A stretch of DNA of 64,000 nt from Biomphalaria glabrata (lineage: Eukaryota; Mollusca; Gastropoda; Planorbidae). Position 1 is the stretch's first letter; every line of letters begins with the position of its first letter. The notes beneath the pieces are model-generated. The model saw only the letters and a list, made by a program, of their open reading frames with translations. It did not search any database and had not been told where the DNA came from. The DNA is taken from positions 29,537,043 through 29,601,042 of the forward strand of contig NC_074723.1 of assembly GCF_947242115.1 (NCBI RefSeq). The letters run 5' to 3'. A program made the translations under genes and the position numbers. This document shows, one piece after another, positions 57,281 to 64,000 of this stretch.

Positions 57281-57939
57281 TTACTGCCTTGACGTCTCCC
57301 TCATCTTCATCTCGCTGAACGTGACACTTTCTTTAGGGCTGGTGAACCCGAGCCAAATGAGGCCTTTCCCGTACTCCCTGCTTCCCCATTTACCATTCAG
57401 GTTGGCATAAAGGCAGGCGTTGTACCACCAAGCCCCCAGGTATGTCACCGCGCAGTTGCTGCGGTTCTGCCTGTCGTTGTCTCTGTCGAACGTGCTGAAA
57501 AATTGGTCGTTGTGGTAGGTGAGGCTGTCACCGGCGTTTCCGGAAAATTGTTCTATATTCAACTGATAGTTATTGGCCTCGCTCAATACTTTGAATCTGG
57601 AGTACTTGGCGAAGTATTTCTTTGTTTTAAATTCCATATCGATTCGCAGTTCGTACTGTCTTCCGGAAGTTAGCATAAAAATATTCTCATTCCCCAGATA
57701 AAATTCCCCAATGTTGTAATCTCCAAAGCCGTCACGATACTCCTTCCAGCCTCTATAAAAATCGACTTTCCCGTTGATTCGTCTCTGAAAAATGATCCAT
57801 CCACCGCCGTCCGTCTTGGTGTCACACATGACCTTTAACCCGGAGGCTAAGGTCACCACCATTCTGTCTTCTGTGCTGTTGACGTCACGACATGAAACGG
57901 GCTGCCTGTTTGTAATGACATTGTAACCTCCTACGTCTT
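57281..57939 (-). CDS. intact fibrinogen-related domain exon (copy E)
   Basis: On the minus strand the exon enters in phase 1 after a ctacag acceptor (EDVGGYNVITNRQPVSCRDV) and runs 218 residues to a stop. It has GLKVMCDTKTDGGGWIIFQR, RDGFGDYNIGEFYLGNENI, the calcium site FDRDNDRQNRSNC, GAWWYNAC, YANLNGKWG and SEMKMRE. Four FReD Cys are present. It is closest in style to classical FREP fibrinogen domains (FYRGWKEYRDGFGDY). An IgSF exon of FREP type lies about 1.8 kb upstream on the same strand, so this is probably the last exon of a FREP gene. I found no interchain-region exons like those of genes A and B in the gap. Confidence 0.92.
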
Positions 57940-59193
57940 CTGTAGGGACAGAAAAATGTTTCTGTGTATTAAAAAGAAGGTACAATATTACATTGTTAGT
58001 TAACTTTCAAATATACTTTTAAGCAAAAATATTTAAAATACCTCTTAGCATTTAGCATTATTATTCAACTTATTAAAATCCAGATTTTCCGTTAATTTGT
58101 CCTCTGAAGGAAGATCCAACCATATAAAATAATTCTCATTAATTAAAAATATAAGCACGATAAGCATGATATCTGAGTTGTTATTAATGCAGTAAATGGC
58201 TACCGATACAGAAGCTGGAGAGCACTTATAAAAGCCGCGGAATACACATAGCAATAAAGGTGGAGACAGAAAAAAAAAAGAGATTAAATAGACCACTAGA
58301 GGATATATTTGTTGCATATGGCTTCGGCGAATTTAAGAGCCAGGTTTAAGATTGTGCAGGCGAGGTTGCTGCCCCGGAACATCCACAATAGAGGGACTTT
58401 CAAAATAGAGCCAAAATAAAATCCTAATTCCGACGGGACAGAAATATTTTTTTTCCAGTATATTTTTTTTTTGGCGTTCTTCCAACAATTTTTTTAATCT
58501 TACTGTTCGCAGCACTGTCGTTGTTATGAAATGTTCTCTTGTAGCTCAGGGTTTACGGCGGTGAGTCAGCCTCGGGCCTTACCGTCCACAAACTCAAAAA
58601 TATACTTTAAAAAAAAAAAAACACTAAAATATGCATATTAATTATTATTATTATTATTATTATTTATTATGAAGGAAAGTGAGATTCAATTTACAAGTAC
58701 TAAGATTAAGACTTCTATATTGATCCTTATGGAAATGCATTATTACAAGGACACTTTTCTCAAATATGACATGCTTTTAGATAATAATATTATTTTTAAC
58801 AAGTTGATTTTTATTTAGGCATTTGAAAAAGTGTAACGGCTTCCACAAAAATCCTGCCATGGGGCTTCCACTTACTTTAACCCAGCCCTAAGGTTTGTTA
58901 TTTACCTCGGATTTTGTCCTTGTCAGTTTCTCAATTTAAAAAAAAAGTATTTTGCTTTTAGAAAAGGCTGAAATGTTGCTATTAAAAATTTATTTACAAT
59001 GAAAAATTTCGCAGACATTTTTATGGGATATTTTGGTCACTGCAAAGTTTGACAGGGTCTTAAAATCTTATACAGGACAGGAGCTCAACATTTCACATGT
59101 ACCTGATATATTAACTCATTAATCCCTGTGTGCTAGATTTAAGGGCTACCATTTACATCGACCCTGTCTGTTTTTAAATCGTGATTAATTAAG
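57940..59193 (-). other. intron-like gap between IgSF and FReD exons
   Basis: AT-rich. I searched for reverse matches to the stalk exons (FSCD and AVNKRIDD types) and saw none. It contains homopolymer runs and an att run near 58640. Confidence 0.4.
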
Positions 59194-59738
59194 ACTAAGA
59201 CTAATTGAGACTAAAACTGCTTTATTGATCCTTATGGAAATTTGTTGAGATTGCAAGGGCTCTTTTCTCATATACAGACAACACAACAGAAACCTACACG
59301 TAAATACAACAGACACAACATAAAGAGTTCATTCAGCGACTAACACACAGACATTTTGATCCTTTTCATGTTTCCTGATCAACGAGGGGCGTTGATATAG
59401 TCTGACGGCGTAAGGTACGAACAAGTTTTTGTACCGCTCTGTTCTTGTCTTGATTGACAGAAGTCGGCACTTCGCGACGACTTGACGTAGTTTTGATGGA
59501 GCGGGTGGCTGTTGTCCAAGATTTTTCCGATTTTTCTTAGACACTTTTGTTCAAAAATAAAAAATATGGTAGTGTTGTGCGTGTGATTTTTTTATGCCTT
59601 TTTTTATAATGTTTTCTAGATGAAGCGTTGCCTTGCCAACAAGTTATTCCGTATGTTAGCAGATTTTGCATAGTCGCGCCGTAACAATTATCCAAGATCT
59701 TTTATTTAGTTTAAAGCTATTGAGTTTGTATAGGAAAA
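59194..59738 (-). mobile_element. CR1/L2-like LINE tail inserted at the IgSF exon
   Basis: Same 3' region as 10692-12010, with diverged 'gactaagactaattgagact' tail and C-terminal 'LVRTSLGQ'-like text carrying several changes, so it is older than that copy. Its 5' border (about 59738) abuts the coding end of the FREP IgSF exon. Confidence 0.8.
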
Positions 59739-60246
59739 TGAATTGAATAAGCATTACCTTGTTTTGTTCCAATGGCATCCTGTTGCCTCGTTTTATTTTC
59801 ACTTTGTATCTGTTCAAGTCGAAGTGACCTTAATGTTTTACTTATAGATACTAGCGAATGGTATTCAATAAAAACCTTTGCTATTGCTGTTAAGGCCAAT
59901 GGTTGGTTATCAGAAGTGTTCCCCTGAGCCAGACATCTATAGTCGCCTGCCATATGGAAGTAAGGGAAAGGGAACAGGAAACTAAGGAAAGGCTCGTCTG
60001 TGTTGCTAATGACTCCTCCACCAGAACCCTCATTGTTGTGAGCGTTAACGCGACCATCAGCTACATTGATGGAGGCCAAATCTTTGAACGGATAGACGTC
60101 TTTGTCAATGGAATGAGACAATTTTAGTGAGACCAAATTTTGAAATGGTGTTGAACTAGATTCGGGTAGGCTGCAATAGATCAAGAGAGCTTCCGTTTTT
60201 CCTAGTTCAATAGCAGATGGTGTAACCGCCAATCGAAGATATCGCA
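59739..60246 (-). CDS. FREP-type IgSF exon, cut by a LINE
   Basis: The exon starts after ccttcag at 60247-60248 in phase 1 (VRYLRLAVTPSAIELGKTEA). The Ig fold is marked by Cys in LLIYCSLP and by the MAGDYRCLAQG motif (YxC of the F strand). The text after the fold, VSISKTLRSLRLEQIQSENK, is the start of the interchain region. The coding frame is open for about 170 residues, then enters LINE sequence at about 59738, so the exon's normal end and donor are lost or displaced. In intact FREPs this domain follows a signal exon and precedes a FReD. Copy E's FReD is downstream on the same strand. The gene is probably damaged. Confidence 0.8.
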
Positions 60247-61252
60247 CTGAAGGAAAAAAAAAAAGATCCTCAAATAAAATCAATTAAATTATTTTATTAT
60301 AATTTATTCAAAACACTAGACTCAATATTAGCGAGGTGTAAAAAAAAGTATATTTATATCAAATTATTTAATGTTCCAATGTCAAAATGTAAAAAAAAAA
60401 AAGTAATTTTGTCCTATCAGCTCATTTTTGTCCTCAATGTTATTTCAGACTAGATTTTATTTAGATTTAGATATTGACTTGTGTTTAAAATTGAATTGAC
60501 CTTTTAACTTTTAAATAAAATTGCCAGTGTCTAAGAGACGTGAATAGAGGATTGCTAAAGATGCGGACCGCACTTGGAGACACCAACCGTAAAGTTGTCT
60601 CTGCTTCTGTTTACAGCCCATGCGGAGCACGTTTGTCTGATAGTTTAACGTGCACAAAATCTCGGTCAATTCTGTACTTTTAAACGGTGAAAGAAGATTT
60701 GCATAAGAAGATAGGGAAGTGAGAGAACAAAGAATCAATGTATATTACGAGCCGACCCGCGGCGTAGCATACGCCCCTCCACTCTTTTTTTTCTGAGCCT
60801 CGCTCTCTTTCACCGAAAAAGTTACGTGGGGTAACTCTAGTCCGACTGGAAGAAATAAAAGAGCTATCTTTCCATGACTTTTTCATCGTGGTGTCCCGCA
60901 TGGTTGGGCCACGAAGAGAATTATGTATATATAAAGCTGTGTCTTTGATCTGTAGTTTTAAAAGGTACACAGTATTTTACTTTTTTAGATTCGCAGACAT
61001 TGCCATGTCCTACATATTTTGCCACTCTCAGCTCAGACAAAGCCATACCTTGTCGACGGTCAATTTAAGCTTTTTTTTTCCGTTTCTTTTTTTCGTTGTT
61101 TTTTTTTCTTTTATCTTTCGGAAGTTCCTTCAGAATTGAAGATGTTTTCATCCTAGCCCAAACATTCCTCTGGAACGTTTCGAACTAGCAACTATCGAGA
61201 CGACAGTCCAGATCGTATACGATAAGACCAAGCAGCCGAATAAAAAAAAGTA
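60247..61252 (-). other. gap upstream of the IgSF exon
   Basis: I looked for a minus-strand signal-peptide exon ending in phase 1 and found none that is convincing. A short open stretch at 60511-60738 (-) has Cys residues ('LTEILCTLNYQTN') but no clear family. About 60740-60950 is a relative of the repeat at 23880-24966. Confidence 0.4.
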
Positions 61253-61490
61253 AAACTTCCCTTTCAGACATTGCGATCTATGGGGCAGATGATGTAAGGG
61301 TCTTTTCTTTCTGTGGCCTACGTTTAACGAGAGTGTCATGTGGCCAGCACAACGAGCAACCATTGACTACAACCTTTACTTTTCCTCAACTAATATAAGG
61401 CACCCATTAGAACTGGGTGGACTCAAAGATCCCAATATTAAAAATCACAGTCTGCACTAGTAGTCGAACCGGGACCCCTCTCTAAGCAGT
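61253..61490 (-). repeat. reverse tRNA-derived SINE
   Basis: 'gcgatctatggggcagatga', 'gtcatgtggccagcacaacg', 'ggcacccattagaactggg' and a degenerate head. Confidence 0.8.
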
Positions 61491-61659
61491 CTAATAGTTA
61501 TCACCTAATTTCTGGGAGAGGACACTCCCCGGAGTGGGCAGTAACATCTGTAAGCTCACGCGGGATTCAAACTGCTACTTAATTAGACAATTAGTTGCTC
61601 GGCCAGGCTTGACTGGTGGCGGTAATACATGTTAATAATTAGACTTAGCTTTATCTGTG

Positions 61660-61825
61660 TCTGTAGCTGATCTTTAACGATGGTGTCATAAGGCCTACAC
61701 AACGACTAGCCTTTGTTATTTTTTTTTTACTAATATCAGTTAATCATTATAGCTGGTGGACTCCTCTGGGAGGTCAAAAAATGTATAATCAGGATTTGAA
61801 CTCGTGATCTCTCGTTTCGTTTGTC
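61660..61825 (-). repeat. reverse SINE, diverged
   Basis: 'gatctttaacgatggtgtca', 'aggcctacacaacgactagc', 'agctggtggactcctctggg' and 'atttgaactcgtgatc'. It abuts the Thr-rich exon's donor side. Confidence 0.6.
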
Positions 61826-61849
61826 AAGCCAAGATTTGTTTGGTTTTAC

Positions 61850-62149
61850 CTTTAATTGTTTTGGAAGATGTTTTGTCAAGATTCAGTTTAGTGGGCGGAT
61901 TTGTAGTCGCCATATTGACTATATTTGTTGATGTTGGTGTGTCTTGAGTCGCCTTTGTATTCGGTGGTAGGGATGAATAAGTGTTCATGGTCGTAGTAGT
62001 TGTTGGTTCTGTCGTTGTTACGGGAGATGTAGCGTCTATTGCAGTCGGCTCTGTAGCTGTTGTGGTTTTCGCTTCAATCCTGGTGGATGTACTCATTGTG
62101 GTTGTTTCCGATGTAGACGTTGCTGTGGTAGCAATTTTAGTTGGGGGCT
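61850..62149 (-). CDS. Thr-rich mucin-like exon of a partial gene
   Basis: On the minus strand the exon starts after aattttcag in phase 1 (EPPTKIATTATSTSETTTMS) and ends at AAAG|gtaaaa in phase 1. It is exactly 300 nt. The 100 residues are dominated by Thr, Ser, Pro and Ala with TTTT runs and no Cys, a typical O-glycosylated spacer of a secreted or membrane protein. If the donor is not used, the frame closes soon after at a TGA (about 61824). It follows the PAN/Apple exon at 63784-63931 in matching phase. The partner exon downstream could be the IgSF exon at 60246, also phase 1, or one not recognised. Confidence 0.75.
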
Positions 62150-62334
62150 CTGAAAATTTGAGAATAAGCAGATTAAGTAGCATTGTTAGTGTGCACCTGT
62201 TATTGTGCTAAACATTTTATTTCAAATATAAAAGTAAATATTCACATAGGAATAGTTACATTATTTTGAATATATTTTGAATATTTTTTGAATATTATAG
62301 TAAGGTATAAAGAAGTAAAGAAGTATGTAAGCCT
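62150..62334 (-). other. intron-like spacer
   Basis: AT-rich, no feature. Confidence 0.4.
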
Positions 62335-62660
62335 ACTTTTATAAACACTAAATATTCTTTCCCAAAAGGCGCCTCACGATGAACGTGCAATTCTTCTATT
62401 GCATGTAGTGCCCATCCAATCCACTATACGCTGCATGAGAAATCAAATAAATCAATTTGTTTCGCTGATCTAAAGTTGCTTTCACAAACTTACCAACACA
62501 CGTATCATAAAAACCCGCCCTACATTTTCTTCTCTTTTAATTGGGATTGGGGGAGATTCATCATTATGTTAGAAATAAACGAGTAGTCATTCTCTGGACC
62601 TGCCAAGGTCGAGTTTCTCTAAAGAGAAACGAAATTCATCGTAGTTCCTTTAACAGTTTC
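62335..62660 (+). repeat. uninterrupted copy of the dispersed repeat split at 12.8-16.6 kb
   Basis: Matches 12811-12866 joined to 16024-16195 and 16545-16640. It preserves the empty form of the site hit by the LTR element ('gatgaacgtgcaattcttct'). Confidence 0.8.
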
Positions 62661-62894
62661 CACTGAGGAATTTTTCGGTGATGTGGCAGGTCTGCAGCAG
62701 TACCGCCCTCTGACAGGCAACGAGAATGTTCCTAGGAATGTTAAGGGCCTTGAAGGTATTTGTGAGGTCAGTTATTATAGACGCTTAATCTCCAAGCCTA
62801 GGTTCCCATATTTTCTTTCTTTTTCTATCTCAGTTTTTCTTAAATTATGAGACAGTGGTACTGCGATGTCGATAATGGTAGAGGTTATTATTAT

Positions 62895-63450
62895 TATTAT
62901 TATACAAAAATATTAACCAATGACCTAAATTCTGCCAAGTCACTAGTTTTCCTGGTTAGCTCAGGCAATCCATTCCCTGCTCTAATAGCACTAGGGAAGA
63001 AGGAGTATTTGTACAAATTTGTCCTAGCATATGGGACGAGGAATGTGCCTTTACCTTTGTGTCTTTCTAAGTATTTTATTAAATTGTGTTTTTGTATTTG
63101 AAGATTATGGATCAGTGATTAATGTATAATTGCTACTTTACTTTAAAGTCTTCTATCCTGAAGGCTTTCTAAATTTAGTGATTTTACTAAAGGTGTTACT
63201 CTAGTCAAAAGTGATATTTGTTTGTTATGAATCTCACTGCTCTATTTTGTGTCTGTTCCAGTTTCTTAATGTTTTCTGAAGTTGAGGGGTCCCAAACAGA
63301 GGATGCATATTCTATTATTGGCCTAACCAAGGTTAAATAATATTTTAGTTTTATGTTCTTATTGGATTTATAGAAATTTCTTTTAATAAACCCTAATGCT
63401 TTGTTTGATTTTTTGATAGTTTCATCAGTATGGGAATTTCATGACAGTTT
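62895..63450 (-). mobile_element. jockey-like LINE C-terminal end
   Basis: On the minus strand, 63450-63150 matches the 47275-47635 region (CYLTLVRPIIEYASSVWDPS type) and 63065-62895 matches the tail at 33815-34060. It therefore joins the two fragment types into one family. Confidence 0.75.
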
Positions 63451-63783
63451 TTCATTTCATTCTTTTGTACGCTTTTCATAATATTAAATTAATATACACC
63501 TTTCTATCCTTCTTTTGAGTTGCTCTTTATCTACAGCTGCGATCATATTAGAGAACCCATATAAAACAAATATGGCTAAAGTCAAGGCTGACAGGTCAAG
63601 GCTACTATCAAACCACATGCAATCGTAGCAATATGTGTTGGGTTAAAGTCTCGGAAAGTGGGTCAAGGTCGCCCAAGTTTCTTTGTAGTGTAAAGTAGTG
63701 TCTGGTCATAGAGTGGATTTTAAACATATTAAAAGACATTTGAAAGTCTTGACATGTAATATCCCACACTTAGAAGTACGTAC
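63451..63783 (-). other. intron-like spacer
   Basis: No feature recognised between the LINE end and the PAN exon. Confidence 0.4.
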
Positions 63784-63931
63784 CTGTACACTCTTTGATG
63801 AACACATTGACGCCAAACTCAAAATATGTTTTACTGAGTACTTCCTCCGAGGCCAGCTCACATAGTCTCTGAGAAACGTCGTATCTGGAAAGTCGACATT
63901 TTGAGTCTGCTAGACATTTACTCACACACTC
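63784..63931 (-). CDS. PAN/Apple-like exon of a gene leaving the window
   Basis: On the minus strand the exon follows ttggatacag in phase 0 and ends at ACAG|gtacgt in phase 1, 148 nt. It reads ECVSKCLADSKCRLSRYDVS, then QRLCELASEEV and FIKECT. The spacing C-x3-C-x5-C and a later C-x-L fit the PAN/Apple fold, which binds proteins or sugars in secreted proteins. The Thr-rich exon at 61850-62149 follows in phase. The first exons lie beyond 64000, so signal peptide and full architecture are unknown. Confidence 0.75.
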
Positions 63932-64000
63932 CTGTATCCAATAAAAAGAAGTTTTAAGTTATTATACCGATAAAAGAAAAGTATAACATTTTTATTTCAA

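Noticed and set aside
60511-60738. A further exon of the minus-strand FREP
   Set aside because: The open stretch has cysteines but no convincing splice pair, phase fit or family match.

Overview
The window is eukaryotic, AT-rich and mostly repeats. It fits a pulmonate freshwater snail of the Biomphalaria/Bulinus type. The reasons are the intron-split fibrinogen-related (FReD) genes with the 'GLKVMCDTKTDGGGW' signature of snail FREP/FReM immune lectins, an IgSF exon of FREP type, a tRNA-derived SINE in many copies, and runs of tctaga/agatct-rich background. The organism is inferred from these families; nothing in the sequence names it.

The host content is one lectin cluster. Five FReD loci are visible: copy C (7803-8397, +, broken), copy A (gene 18941-27123, +, whole), copy B (gene 40941-51499, +, one in-frame stop), copy D (55737-56615, +, a decayed 3' half carrying a 25-bp minisatellite) and copy E (57281-57939, -, intact exon, with a FREP IgSF exon upstream at 59739-60246). 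Copies A and B are tandem duplicates whose start codons lie 22.0 kb apart. Each has a 49-nt signal exon, an 18-nt microexon, a 78-nt exon, a 54-nt exon and a large FReD exon, all joined in phase 1, and neither has an IgSF exon. They therefore look like short secreted FReD-only lectins of about 275 residues. At the right edge, a minus-strand PAN/Apple exon (63784-63931) and a Thr-rich mucin-like exon (61850-62149) form a partial gene that leaves the window. It may be separate, or it may be the 5' part of the IgSF-FReD gene. A possible first coding exon of an unrecognised gene lies at 2789-2896 (-).

Layout: 1-4 kb, AT-rich with SINEs and the orphan exon. 4-12 kb, hAT-type elements, decayed FReD copy C and a LINE. 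12.8-16.6 kb, a young non-autonomous LTR element nested in an older repeat. 16.6-27.2 kb, FReD gene A with a 1.3-kb pyrimidine tract in its second intron. 27-40 kb, solo LTRs, hAT and LINE scraps, and a Ty3/Gypsy remnant with a LINE in its LTR. 40.9-51.5 kb, FReD gene B with a matching pyrimidine tract, SINEs, LINE pieces and a 53-bp satellite. 51.5-64 kb, further repeats, copies D and E, and the PAN/Thr-rich gene.

If expressed, the host genes would make secreted calcium-dependent fibrinogen-domain lectins, a family that in snails recognises trematode and microbial surfaces. The mix of whole, single-stop, decayed and element-interrupted copies is what a birth-and-death immune cluster looks like.
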